Part shown: piece after piece, positions 26,225 through 38,913 of the stretch
Numbering within the stretch: position 1 is the first letter of the stretch
Layout: every line of letters begins with the position of its first letter
Source: Fodinibacter sp963730365
GTDB lineage: Bacteria; Actinomycetota; Actinomycetes; Actinomycetales; Dermatophilaceae
NCBI GenBank assembly: GCA_963730365.1
Contig: CAVSRM010000011.1
Span: 124,001 to 188,000, forward strand
Reading direction: 5' to 3'
Length of the DNA: 64,000 nucleotides
Translations under genes and position numbers: made by a program
Notes under the pieces: generated by a model
Told to the model about the DNA's origin: nothing
The model's database searches: none
The model's input: only the letters and a program-made list of their open reading frames with translations

Positions 26225-27497
26225 GCCCTCCGCTGCGGTCCCGCTCAGCACGGCAGCGGCGCGCCGGATCGCCCTGGCCGCTCAGGGGTTCGCCCGTGCT
26301 CGGCCCGCCGTTCCGGGCACGCGGGACATCCGGCGCGTGGTCGACACCGTCGGCGTGGTGCAGATCGACAGCGTCAACGTGCTCTCCCGCAGCCACTACC
26401 TCCCATTCTTCTCCCGCCTCGGCCCCTACGACCGGGCCCTGCTCGACCGGGCACGTGATGTCGCCCCACGCCGGGTCGTGGAGTACTGGGCCCACGAGGC
26501 ATCGCTCGTCCCTCCGGCCACCTGGCCGCTGCTCGACTTCCGGATGCGCCGCGCCCAGTCGGACGCGTGGGGCGGGATGCAGCGCGTCGCGCGCGACCAT
26601 CCCGACCTCGTCGAGGCCGTCCTGGACGAGGTCGCTCGCCGTGGGCCGCTGACCAGCCGCCAGGTCGAGGAGGCGCTCGCGCACGACCTGCCCCGCCAGC
26701 GCGATGAGTGGGGCTGGAACTGGTCGCTCGTCAAGAACGCCCTCGAGCACCTCTTCTGGGCGGGTGAGGTGAGCAGTGCGGGGCGCACCAGCCAGTTCGA
26801 ACGGCGGTACGCCGTGCCGGCCCGCGTGCTCCCACCGGCGCTGCGCGAGCAGGCCCTGGACCCGGATGCCCGTCCATCGGCGGGGGAGGCCTTTCGCCGG
26901 CTCATCGAGATCTCGGCCCGCGCCCACGGCGTCGGGACCGAACAGTGCCTGCGCGACTACTTCCGACTGGCCCCGGAGCAGGCCCGCCCCGCCATCGCCT
27001 CACTTGTCGAGGACGGCACCCTGCTGCCGGCGACGATCGAGGGATGGCGGCGCCCGGCATACCTCCACCGCCTCGCCCGCCGACCCCGGCGGGTGCAGGC
27101 GCGGGCCCTGCTCTCGCCGTTCGACTCGCTGATCTGGCAGCGGGACCGCACCCGCGCGCTGTTCGGCTTCGACTACCGGCTCGAGATCTACGTGCCCGAG
27201 CACCTGCGCGTGCACGGCTACTACGTGCTGCCGTTCCTGCTCGGTGAACACCTCGTCGCTCGCGTCGACCTCAAGGCAGACCGGGTTGCCGGGGTGCTCC
27301 GCGTGCGGCAGTGCACCTGGGAGCCGGGTCGTGGGGGAGCGGACGACCAGCGCGAGCTCACCGAGGAGCTCACGGCCGTGGCGCACTGGCTCACCCTCAC
27401 CCTCGCCCCTGACCTCCTCGACGCCGTCCGTCCCGCCACTCCCACATGTGCCGCAGCCACGCGTCGCGCCGAGGTAAGGGGCTGCCGAGGCCGGTGA
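26217..27497 (+). CDS. AlkX/YcaQ-like winged-helix DNA glycosylase
   Basis: A 426-residue protein of the HTH_42 (YcaQ/AlkX/AlkZ) family, DNA glycosylases that remove bulky or crosslinked alkylated bases. Near residue 45 it has the catalytic-type motif Q-I-D in 'GVVQIDSVNVLSRSHYLPFF'; Q-phi-D is typical of the AlkX branch, while AlkZ has Q-phi-Q. Later features are 'EYWAHEASLVPPATWPLL', the winged-helix segment around 160-230 and 'LLSPFDSLIWQRDRTRALFG', all characteristic. ATG 26217 overlaps the regulator stop by 8 bp, so the pair is translationally coupled, unusual for a repair enzyme. No self-resistance biosynthetic cluster is visible near it, which fits AlkX rather than AlkZ. Confidence 0.85.
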   Translation: MAEPSAAVPLSTAAARRIALAAQGFARARPAVPGTRDIRRVVDTVGVVQIDSVNVLSRSHYLPFFSRLGPYDRALLDRARDVAPRRVVEYWAHEASLVPPATWPLLDFRMRRAQSDAWGGMQRVARDHPDLVEAVLDEVARRGPLTSRQVEEALAHDLPRQRDEWGWNWSLVKNALEHLFWAGEVSSAGRTSQFERRYAVPARVLPPALREQALDPDARPSAGEAFRRLIEISARAHGVGTEQCLRDYFRLAPEQARPAIASLVEDGTLLPATIEGWRRPAYLHRLARRPRRVQARALLSPFDSLIWQRDRTRALFGFDYRLEIYVPEHLRVHGYYVLPFLLGEHLVARVDLKADRVAGVLRVRQCTWEPGRGGADDQRELTEELTAVAHWLTLTLAPDLLDAVRPATPTCAAATRRAEVRGCRGR

Positions 27498-27531
27498 TCG
27501 GCGTGTCGAGACTGGAGGGCAGTGGCCGGGG

Positions 27532-28665
27532 TCAGGGGCGGAGGAGCTCCCAGTGCAGGGCATCGACGGTGCGGCCGTCTGGGAGGAGGTCGGCGGCGGT
27601 CTCGTGCCCCCAGATCCTGAAGCCGAGCCGGTCGAGCACCGTGTTGCTGGCGAGGTTGTCCTCCGCGGTCCCGGCGACCAGGCGGCGCAGGCCCATACCG
27701 CCCTCTCCCCGCGACCTGAGGGCATGGTGCATCACGACCCTGGCGGCGGCGGTCGCCACACCGCGTCCGCGGGCGCTGGGGAGCACCTGGTAGCCGAGCT
27801 CGGCGGCATCGTCGTCGAGGGTGCCCTGTTTGACGAAGACGAGCACCTCGCCCAGGGCCGCATCGGTGCGCTCGTCGGCCACGCACCAGCTCATGCTCGA
27901 CCCGCGCGCCATGAACTCGCGCCGCACGAGCAGCCACTCGGGGAAGGTGTCGGCGTCGAGCACCCCGCGGGCCGGCATGTGGTGGGCGGGCTGGTCGCGC
28001 GACTCGAGGTGGAGCACGTCCTCGTCGCGCCACGGGCGCAGCCGGATGCCGCCCGCCTCCGCCGAGGCGAGCACGGGTGGGTCCTCCCACGGGGTGCGGG
28101 CCTCCATCACGTCGTCGGCGCCGAGGCTCGCCTTCCAGGCGTCGACCGGTGGGCCCTGCGCCGCGGGGAGCGAGCCGGGAACGGTGCCGTGGTAGGTGAA
28201 CCCGCACGACCACGCGACCCGCCACGACGCGAAGTTCCCCCGCTCGGCCTGCCAGTGCATGCGCGTGCCGCCCTGGCCGAACCACCACTGGCAGACCAGC
28301 CGCAGCGCACTCGCCATCAGCCCCGCGCCTCGCCCCGCCGGGTGCAGGCCGTACCCGACCTCTGCCGCCATCCCCGGGCCCGGCCTGACGTCGATGGTCC
28401 CGAGGTACGCCGAGTCGGGGTCACTCGCCGACGTCACGGCCCAGTGGCGGTTGCCTCGCTCGTCGTTCCAGCCCGCCTCGATGAGCGCGAGCCACTCCCC
28501 CCCGTCCTTCTCGGTGTAGGGACGCGGGATCGTCGTCCAGCGCAGGCTCTGCGCGTCGCGGCTCTGTTCGACGATTCGGTCGAGGTCCTCGGGACGGTGC
28601 GCCCTGAGCAGCGCCAGGCCGTCGGTGAGCTCGGGCACGCAGGCCGGAAACGGCATACCGGTCAT
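27532..28665 (-). CDS. tandem GNAT N-acetyltransferase
   Basis: About 377 residues with two GNAT folds. The first (~10-190) contains 'EVGYGLHPAGRGAGLMASAL' and 'AERGNFASWRVAWSCGFTYHG'. The second (~200-377) contains 'ELGYQVLPSARGRGVATAAA' and 'GTAEDNLASNTVLDRLGFRI'. Each has the Q/RxxGxG/A acetyl-CoA pyrophosphate loop and the downstream Asn-Ser/Trp helix of RimJ/RimL-type enzymes. Both halves look intact, so this is a duplication-fusion, as in MshD-like or RimJ-tandem proteins; the mycothiol enzyme MshD is one possibility but no specific match is claimed. The start is uncertain (ATG 28665, or GTG 28674, ATG 28656), since no clear Shine-Dalgarno is seen. It is convergent with the AlkX-like gene. 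Confidence 0.75.
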   Translation of the reverse strand: MTGMPFPACVPELTDGLALLRAHRPEDLDRIVEQSRDAQSLRWTTIPRPYTEKDGGEWLALIEAGWNDERGNRHWAVTSASDPDSAYLGTIDVRPGPGMAAEVGYGLHPAGRGAGLMASALRLVCQWWFGQGGTRMHWQAERGNFASWRVAWSCGFTYHGTVPGSLPAAQGPPVDAWKASLGADDVMEARTPWEDPPVLASAEAGGIRLRPWRDEDVLHLESRDQPAHHMPARGVLDADTFPEWLLVRREFMARGSSMSWCVADERTDAALGEVLVFVKQGTLDDDAAELGYQVLPSARGRGVATAAARVVMHHALRSRGEGGMGLRRLVAGTAEDNLASNTVLDRLGFRIWGHETAADLLPDGRTVDALHWELLRP

Positions 28666-28773
28666 GAGCACCACCCAACCACCGCGCAGGGGGTGGTGGG
28701 AACTCCCTCCGCCGTGTGCCTCGTTGGCCCTTGGGTGCCTCCGGCTCGTTCCGTGGGGCGCATGCCGCTCGAC

Positions 28774-28779
28774 TACCCT
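28774..28779 (+). promoter_or_regulatory. secA -10 box candidate (TACCCT)
   Basis: TACCCT lies 72 bp before the secA start, in the 185-bp gap divergent from the GNAT gene. No convincing -35 hexamer accompanies it. The downstream leader contains CGGTCGGGCGACCG, a short hairpin. Confidence 0.3.
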
Positions 28780-28850
28780 AGGCAGGTCCCGGTCGGGCGA
28801 CCGCCGGACGCTGCACCGTCACACGCTGTCACGCCAAGGGAGTTCCACTC

Positions 28851-31780
<2,930 letters not shown>

Positions 31781-31784
<4 letters not shown>

Positions 31785-31808
31785 CCCAAGGGTCACGCCC
31801 CCGGGGGC
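31781..31808 (+). terminator. double hairpin at the secA stop
   Basis: GTGACCC-AA-GGGTCAC (31781-31796) overlaps the secA stop codon and is followed by the self-complementary GCCCCCGGGGGC (31797-31808). It is a plausible factor-assisted terminator without a T-run. The rest of the gap to 31981 carries TACGGT (31943-31948), a -10 candidate for the next gene. Confidence 0.4.
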
Positions 31809-31981
31809 CGGCACCGCACCTGGATCGACCCTCGGTTCCCGACGGCAGCGCACCCGGCTCTGGTGGCGCCGGTCCGGGTGCCGCACCAGGGTTGCGCTAG
31901 CGGCAACCACGCGAACTTCAGCGGACCCCAGCACTGGGCGCGTACGGTGACTTCCACGGCGAGCCACGGAAGGCGGCGGTG

Positions 31982-32869
31982 GTGACGAAGGATCTGGAAC
32001 GCAGTCCGCGGTCCGTCATCGGGCCGCACCTGCGGCCCGAGGCGCAGGTCGCCGTCGATGCTGCGCTCGGCACGCTGGGTGCCGCCCTCGGCGCGGCCGT
32101 GGTGGTGGCGAGGACCGGAGCGCGGGCCACGGCACCGGTCACCCGGTTCCTCTGGCGTCCGCCGCTCGTGCCGCGCTCGCTCCAGCCCGCCTCGTTCGTG
32201 TCCGCCGCGGCCCGTGCCGGGCGTGCGGACCGGGATCTCCTGGCCCGCCGGGCCGCGCTGCTGCTCGATGCGTTGGCCCCAGCACTCGTCGAGGCGGTCG
32301 TGGCTCGCCTCGACCTGAACGACCTCGTCGCTGAGCACGTCGACCTCGACGCCCTCGTGGCGACGGTGGATCTCGACGGTGCGGTGGCGCGGGTGGATCT
32401 CGACGGTGCGGTGGCGCGGGTGGATCTCGACGGTGTAGTGGCGCGGGTGGACCTGGACGGCGCGGTGGCGCGGGTGGACCTCGACGCGATCGTGGCGCGG
32501 GTGGACCTGAATGCCGCGGTTGCCCTGGTGGACATCGACGCCGCCGTGGCGCGGGTGGACCTGGACGCCGCCGTCGGGCGGGTGGACCTCGATGCGGCTG
32601 TGGCGCGGGTGGACCTGGATGGCGCCGTTGCCCTGGTCGACCTCGATGCCATCATCGACCGGATCGACCTGGTCGGGATCGTGGGCGAGGTGCTCGACGA
32701 GCTCGACCTGCCGGCGATCATCCGCGACTCGACCGGCTCGATGGCCTCGGAGACGGTGCACGGCGTGCGGATGACCGGCATCACCGCCGACGACGCGATC
32801 TCCCGGGTCGTCGACCGGGCGCTCTTCCGACGTCGGCGCCAGGCTGCCCGTGAGGAAACCGACCAATGA
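31982..32869 (+). CDS. nonapeptide-repeat protein paired with RDD protein
   Basis: About 295 residues, function unknown. After a short N-terminus there is a weakly hydrophobic Ala/Val segment (~22-45), then an Arg-rich linker. About fourteen 9-residue repeats run from ~108 to ~245 with consensus A-R-V-D-L-D-x-x-V (e.g. ARVDLDGAV, ARVDLNAAV, ALVDIDAAV). The end is 'IIRDSTGSMASETVHGVRM' followed by an Arg-rich C-terminus. The alternating hydrophobic/acidic pattern could build a beta-solenoid or a repeated amphipathic surface. Its stop overlaps the RDD gene start (ATGA). I recall similar unnamed repeat proteins beside RDD proteins in other actinobacteria. GTG 31979 and 31982 are both possible, behind GGAAGG. 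Confidence 0.75.
   Translation: MTKDLERSPRSVIGPHLRPEAQVAVDAALGTLGAALGAAVVVARTGARATAPVTRFLWRPPLVPRSLQPASFVSAAARAGRADRDLLARRAALLLDALAPALVEAVVARLDLNDLVAEHVDLDALVATVDLDGAVARVDLDGAVARVDLDGVVARVDLDGAVARVDLDAIVARVDLNAAVALVDIDAAVARVDLDAAVGRVDLDAAVARVDLDGAVALVDLDAIIDRIDLVGIVGEVLDELDLPAIIRDSTGSMASETVHGVRMTGITADDAISRVVDRALFRRRRQAAREETDQ
32303..32714 (+). repeat. 27-bp in-frame tandem repeats
   Basis: About fourteen imperfect 27-bp units (core GTGGCGCGGGTGGACCTGGA) encode the nonapeptide repeats. The third to sixth units are nearly identical at the DNA level, showing recent expansion, while the outer units have diverged. Copy-number change would keep the reading frame. Confidence 0.85.
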
Positions 32870-33399
32870 GCACCCGCGACATCTCACCGGTTCCGCGCGA
32901 GGCGCGGCCCTACCAGGGGGCGCCGGCCGGCGTCGTCACGAGGGTGGTGGCCAACATCCTCGATGCCCTTGTCGTCGCGGTGGCTCTCGGGGTCGGCTAC
33001 ATCGGCTGGGCGAGTGTCGTGTTCCTCCGGGACCCCCGGTCCTTCGAGTTCCCTTCGGTCTCCCTGCTCTTCAGCCTCACGGCAGCGATGGGCGTCACGA
33101 CCGTGTACTTCTGGCTCGCCTGGTGGCTGGCCGGCAGGACCTACGGCGGGCACGTGTTGGGGCTGCGGGTACACGGGCGCCTGGGGCGCCGGCTCGGGCC
33201 GCTGCGGGCGCTGGTGCGCGCCGCGTTCTGCGTGTTCTTCCCCATCGGGTTGTTCTGGTGCGTCATCAGCCCTCAGCGCCGCTCGGTGCAGGATCTCGTG
33301 CTCTGGACGACGGTGGTCTACGACTGGTTGCCTCGCGAGCCGGGCGTCGACCACCACCCCCGGGGCTCGCACGAGGTCACCCCACCTGAAGCGCGCTGA
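32866..33399 (+). CDS. RDD-family membrane protein
   Basis: A 177-residue RDD protein. The first TM (~22-50) begins with the Arg...Asp pattern 'GVVTRVVANILDALVVAVAL' that names the family (R and D present). TM2 is ~63-95, and 'GGHVLGLRVHGRLGRRLGPLRALVRAAF' precedes TM3 (~128-145). The C-terminus is hydrophilic. Some RDD proteins act as Na+(Li+)/H+ antiporters, but most are uncharacterised. Its start overlaps the stop of the nonapeptide-repeat gene by 4 bp, so they are probably produced together and may form one complex. Its last 23 bp overlap the convergent Rv3235-like gene. Confidence 0.85.
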   Translation: MSTRDISPVPREARPYQGAPAGVVTRVVANILDALVVAVALGVGYIGWASVVFLRDPRSFEFPSVSLLFSLTAAMGVTTVYFWLAWWLAGRTYGGHVLGLRVHGRLGRRLGPLRALVRAAFCVFFPIGLFWCVISPQRRSVQDLVLWTTVVYDWLPREPGVDHHPRGSHEVTPPEAR

Positions 33400-33907
33400 C
33401 CCGCCACTTGCCGTCCTGGCCGACGAGCCTCATCGCCACCGCGCGAACCCGGCTCCCCTGCCGCAGGATGACGGCTGCCTCGGCCACCCCGTTCGCCGGC
33501 TCGCACACCCGCACCCTCAGCACCTGGATGCGCTGCCGCTGCAAGGGCCTTCCCTGGGCGCGGCGGCGGGCGACCAGGGCCCCACGGCGGGCGACCACGG
33601 CGTACACCTCGGGAGTGGTCCATCGGACGATCTGCGGTGCGGTGCGCGAACCTGTCATCACCTCGAGGATCGCCTGTCCCAGCCGGGCTGCCCACGCAGC
33701 CGGGTCCGGCAGGTCGACCCGCGACGTCGTCTGCGGTCCGAACACCTCGTCGTCCGAGGCAGACGTGAAGTCGACCGCCAGGGCGTCCTGGACGTAGCCG
33801 GTCCTGGCGTCACCCGCCTCGCGGGACCGTCGTAGCGCCTCAGCGAGTGAGATGGCCGGTGGGAGCGTCGTCTGGCGTGGGACGACGTGGAGTGCGCCCG
33901 AGCTCAT
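33377..33907 (-). CDS. Rv3235-family (DUF6459) protein
   Basis: A 176-residue protein resembling mycobacterial Rv3235, a family with a C-terminal NTF2-like alpha/beta domain. Visible features are 'DPAAWAARLGQAILEVMTGSRTAPQIVRWTTPEVYAVVARR', a basic linker, and the final strands 'VCEPANGVAEAAVILRQGSRVRAVAMRL' and 'DGKWRVSALQVG'. The first ~70 residues are low complexity. Biochemical role unknown. Its start overlaps the LysM gene stop by 4 bp, so the two are an operon. Rv3235 also lies near secA1 in mycobacteria, so the position is conserved. Confidence 0.75.
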   Translation of the reverse strand: MSSGALHVVPRQTTLPPAISLAEALRRSREAGDARTGYVQDALAVDFTSASDDEVFGPQTTSRVDLPDPAAWAARLGQAILEVMTGSRTAPQIVRWTTPEVYAVVARRGALVARRRAQGRPLQRQRIQVLRVRVCEPANGVAEAAVILRQGSRVRAVAMRLVGQDGKWRVSALQVG

Positions 33908-34770
33908 GGGCGCGTTCCGCCCGGCACGGTGAGCACCTGACCCGCCAGGAGGAGGTCGGGGTCGGCGCCGATCACGGCGCGGTTCGCGGCATACCACCGT
34001 GGCCACTCGTCCGCGATCTGCGCGTCGGACGGGTCCTGGCCCAGGTGTCGAGCCGCGATCGACCACAGCGAGTCGCCGCGGTGGACGACGACCTCGTGGC
34101 CGGCATCCGCGACATCGTCGGGAGCACGGCGGTCGGCGGCCGCGACCGCCGACACGTCGGGCTGCGCTCGCACCACCGGTGGCTCGGCCACGAAGGGCTC
34201 CTCGATCGCCTCGGACCACGCGTCCGGTGCCGTGGAGGTCTCGGGCGCCGGGCCACCGGTCGGGCCGAACCCGGGGTCCGGCAGCGTCGCGAACGCGGAG
34301 TCCGGTGGACCGGTGGTCGGCTGCGACTCCTGGACCGACGCTCCGGGCCCGGGGGAGGCGGTCACCCCGATGGCAGAACCCACGACCGTACCGGTCGATG
34401 CCATCGACACGCCGGGCGAGAGCGCCGCGCCGAGGGTTGCTCCGAGCAGGAGCGTCGCGGCCCGCCGCACCACGACAGGGCTCACCGCGGCGGAGACCCG
34501 CCGGGCGACGCGGCCGACCTGGCCGGGCACCAGCGCGGCGGCTTCGAGGACCACCCCGAGCGTCAGCCACCCCAGGACGGCCAGGCTGACCGCGGCCGCG
34601 GTGGACAGCAGGGCCTCGTCGACGGCGATGGGCGCTCCCCGGCGCGGCGCTTCGATGGCGGTGCCGAGCACGCTCCAGAGCCACCCGCCGACGACGACGG
34701 CCACGAGGAGCGCAGCACCCACCACAGCGGTCATCTTCATCGCTTGGGTGACGTTTGATGTCGTTTGCAT
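33904..34770 (-). CDS. LysM-domain membrane protein
   Basis: A 288-residue protein. Two TM segments lie near ~11-33 and ~52-75, with a third hydrophobic segment ~105-130. A Pro/Ser/Thr/Glu-rich extracellular stalk follows (~140-225). The LysM domain (~232-284) contains 'VVVHRGDSLWSIAARHLG' and 'WYAANRAVIGADPDLLLAG', then 'QVLTVP', and binds peptidoglycan. It is probably a wall-associated protein. ATG 34770 is supported by TACGGT 7 nt upstream (leaderless); an internal ATG at 34740 is possible. It overlaps the DUF6459 gene by 4 bp. LysM-DUF6459 pairs next to secA are common in this group. Confidence 0.8.
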   Translation of the reverse strand: MQTTSNVTQAMKMTAVVGAALLVAVVVGGWLWSVLGTAIEAPRRGAPIAVDEALLSTAAAVSLAVLGWLTLGVVLEAAALVPGQVGRVARRVSAAVSPVVVRRAATLLLGATLGAALSPGVSMASTGTVVGSAIGVTASPGPGASVQESQPTTGPPDSAFATLPDPGFGPTGGPAPETSTAPDAWSEAIEEPFVAEPPVVRAQPDVSAVAAADRRAPDDVADAGHEVVVHRGDSLWSIAARHLGQDPSDAQIADEWPRWYAANRAVIGADPDLLLAGQVLTVPGGTRP

Positions 34771-34934
34771 GCGTTAGACCGTAACCACGTGTTTCGGTGG
34801 CTGCAACAGGAGGAGGTCGCCCTGTGGACAGCGAACGGAGTCCTCCGAGAGTGCGAAGATCGCCCTCCCACTGAGCTCTCGGGGGGTGATCGACGCGATC
34901 GGGCCGGGTCAGTGGGTCGGCACGGCGTGACGAG

Positions 34935-37199
<2,265 letters not shown>

Positions 37200-37336
37200 C
37201 CCGACACTATCCTCCAGCCGAGCATGTGGTCGCCACCCCTTCTGCAGGATCCGGGGAGCCCACCCGCGGGGCGGAGGTGCCGTGGTCCGAGGCTCACCAC
37301 CGGGCCGCCGCAGCGGGCGGTGCCTAGGCTGTGGTC

Positions 37337-37894
37337 ATGAGGTGGGAGGGGCTGTTCGCGGACCTCGAGGGGCAGCTGGCGGCAGAGGAGCGACGCGAGC
37401 TGGACTCCGAGGTCGCCGAGCGTACCCGTCGGGAGCGGGCCCTCGTCGAGCTCGGCGCCCGACTGGCGGCGACGGATGCGGAGCTGGTGGTCACCCTCGC
37501 CGGTGGCAGCCGCGTCGCGGGGTCCGTGGCCGACCTCGGCGCGGACTGGGTGCTGCTGCGCACCGGCGTCGGGGCGGGTGCGGGTGGGCGTGAGGTGCTG
37601 GTGCCGATGACGGCCGTGGTGGCCCTCGAGGGTCTGGGCGGGCAGTCCGCGCAGGCCCGCACGGCACGCCGGTTCGGGCTCGGCTACGCGTTGCGGGCGT
37701 TGTCGCGAGACCGGGCAACCGTCGCGGTCTCGCTGCTCGGCGTGCCCGCCGTCATCGGCACGATCGACGCCGTGGGAGCGGACCACCTCGACCTCGCCGA
37801 GCACCACGAGGGGGAGGTGCGGCGCCCCGAGAACGTGCGGCGCACCCTGGCACTGCCGTTCGCCGCGCTGGTCGGCGTCGAGAGCCGGCGCTGA
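37337..37894 (+). CDS. small protein with Sm-like strands, unknown function
   Basis: A 185-residue protein. An N-terminal charged helix (~5-45; DLEGQLAAEERRELDSEVAE) is followed by two similar beta-rich segments: 'VVTLAGGSRVAGSVADLGAD' followed by WVLLRT, and 'VAVSLLGVPAVIGTIDAVGAD' followed by HLDL. This hydrophobic-Gly-x-hydrophobic pattern is reminiscent of Sm/LSm folds or the Hfq-like YlxR class. Unnamed homologues are expected in actinobacteria beside the BldC-type gene. ATG 37337 is chosen because TAGGCT lies exactly 6 nt upstream (leaderless), with no Shine-Dalgarno. It is convergent with the helix-turn-helix gene 9 bp downstream. Confidence 0.6.
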   Translation: MRWEGLFADLEGQLAAEERRELDSEVAERTRRERALVELGARLAATDAELVVTLAGGSRVAGSVADLGADWVLLRTGVGAGAGGREVLVPMTAVVALEGLGGQSAQARTARRFGLGYALRALSRDRATVAVSLLGVPAVIGTIDAVGADHLDLAEHHEGEVRRPENVRRTLALPFAALVGVESRR

Positions 37895-37903
37895 CGCACC
37901 GGG

Positions 37904-38140
37904 TCAGGCGGGTGGGTGCTGGTCGTCGTCGCGCTCGGTGCGCGTCGTGACGAACTCGCGCGTCTCGGCATACATCCGCTCGATGTAGGCCTCGAGCTCG
38001 GAGGTCTCGACCCGCCACTGGCCCCGCCCGCCGACCTTGATCGCGGGCAGGTCGCCGCTGCGCACGAGGGCGTACGCCTGTGCGGCAGAGACATCGAGGA
38101 TCTCGGAGACCTCGGTGAGGGGGATGAACCGACGCGCCAC
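37904..38140 (-). CDS. BldC/excisionase-type small DNA-binding protein
   Basis: A 78-residue MerR-like helix-turn-helix protein. The core is 'FIPLTEVSEILDVSAAQAYA' followed by LVRSGDLPAIKVGGRGQW and the helix 'ETSELEAYIERMYAETREF'. This is the layout of BldC/AlpA/excisionase proteins, which bind direct repeats head to tail. GTG 38140 is preferred because CACACT lies 6 nt upstream and homologues begin MARRFIPL; a longer form from GTG 38188 is possible. It is divergent from the CpaB-like gene (102 bp between starts) and may control it. Confidence 0.75.
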   Translation of the reverse strand: MARRFIPLTEVSEILDVSAAQAYALVRSGDLPAIKVGGRGQWRVETSELEAYIERMYAETREFVTTRTERDDDQHPPA

Positions 38141-38241
38141 GCCGACAGTGTGCCACTCGCGGTCGGGAGCGCCGGGGAGGTTGTCCACAGGCCATCTCCT
38201 CGACAGGCGGGGACGGCTCGACTCGTCCAGAATGTCGCCCC

Positions 38242-38913
38242 ATGAGTGAGCTGCCCACCCCCACTGCCTCCCGGTTGAGAGCCCCGTCGTGGCGTGACTC
38301 CCGCCTCATCGTCGGTGTGCTCCTGGTCCTCCTCGCCACCGTCCTCGGCTCCGTCGTGGTGGCCAGGGCGGACGACCGCGTCCCGATGTACGCCGCCAAG
38401 GGCGCCATCGCGCCGGGGCGTCCGCTGACGGCCGACGACGTCGTGCGGGTCGAGGTGCGCCTGGGGGACGGTGTGGCCACCTACCTCCCGGCCGACGAGC
38501 CCCTGCCGCCCGATCTGTGGACGATCCGTGAGCTGCGGGAGGGCGAGCTGATCCCCGAGGCCAGCATCGGCCCCGCAGACCGGGTGGAGGTGCAGCAGGT
38601 CTCGCTGCTCGTCGACGCCACCTCGGCTGCGGCCCTCGGCGCGGGGTCGGTCGTGGACGTCTACGTCAACCGACCCTCGGAGGGAACCTCGGTCGGCCTG
38701 CCGACCTACGTCGGCCCGGAGAAGACCCTGGGGTCCGTGTCGGTCGTCCAGGTTTCGGGCGACGAGGGCGTCCTCGGGGGCTCGGCCCAGACGCGCGCGG
38801 TGCGGGTCATGGTGCCGAGCGATGCCGTGCGCGACCTCGTGGCCGACGTCGACATCGGGGCCCGCATCACGCTCGTTCCCGTGCCCGGCACGACCACCGG
38901 CTCGGCCGCATGA
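38242..38913 (+). CDS. SAF-domain protein, CpaB/RcpC-like
   Basis: A 223-residue protein. A short cytoplasmic N-terminus and one TM (~22-44, LIVGVLLVLLATVLGSVVVA) are followed by a SAF domain (~48-115; 'YAAKGAIAPGRPLTADDVVR' ... 'LREGELIPEASIGP') and a beta-rich C-terminal part. CpaB/RcpC proteins of Tad pili have this arrangement. It overlaps the CpaE-like gene by 4 bp (ATGA). A role in Flp pilus assembly or a related surface structure is inferred from the pairing; no outer-membrane secretin exists in actinobacteria, so the exact job is uncertain. Confidence 0.75.
   Translation: MSELPTPTASRLRAPSWRDSRLIVGVLLVLLATVLGSVVVARADDRVPMYAAKGAIAPGRPLTADDVVRVEVRLGDGVATYLPADEPLPPDLWTIRELREGELIPEASIGPADRVEVQQVSLLVDATSAAALGAGSVVDVYVNRPSEGTSVGLPTYVGPEKTLGSVSVVQVSGDEGVLGGSAQTRAVRVMVPSDAVRDLVADVDIGARITLVPVPGTTTGSAA

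Noticed and set aside
32303..32714. CRISPR-like array
   Set aside because: The 27-bp units are contiguous, in frame and encode nonapeptides; there are no spacers.
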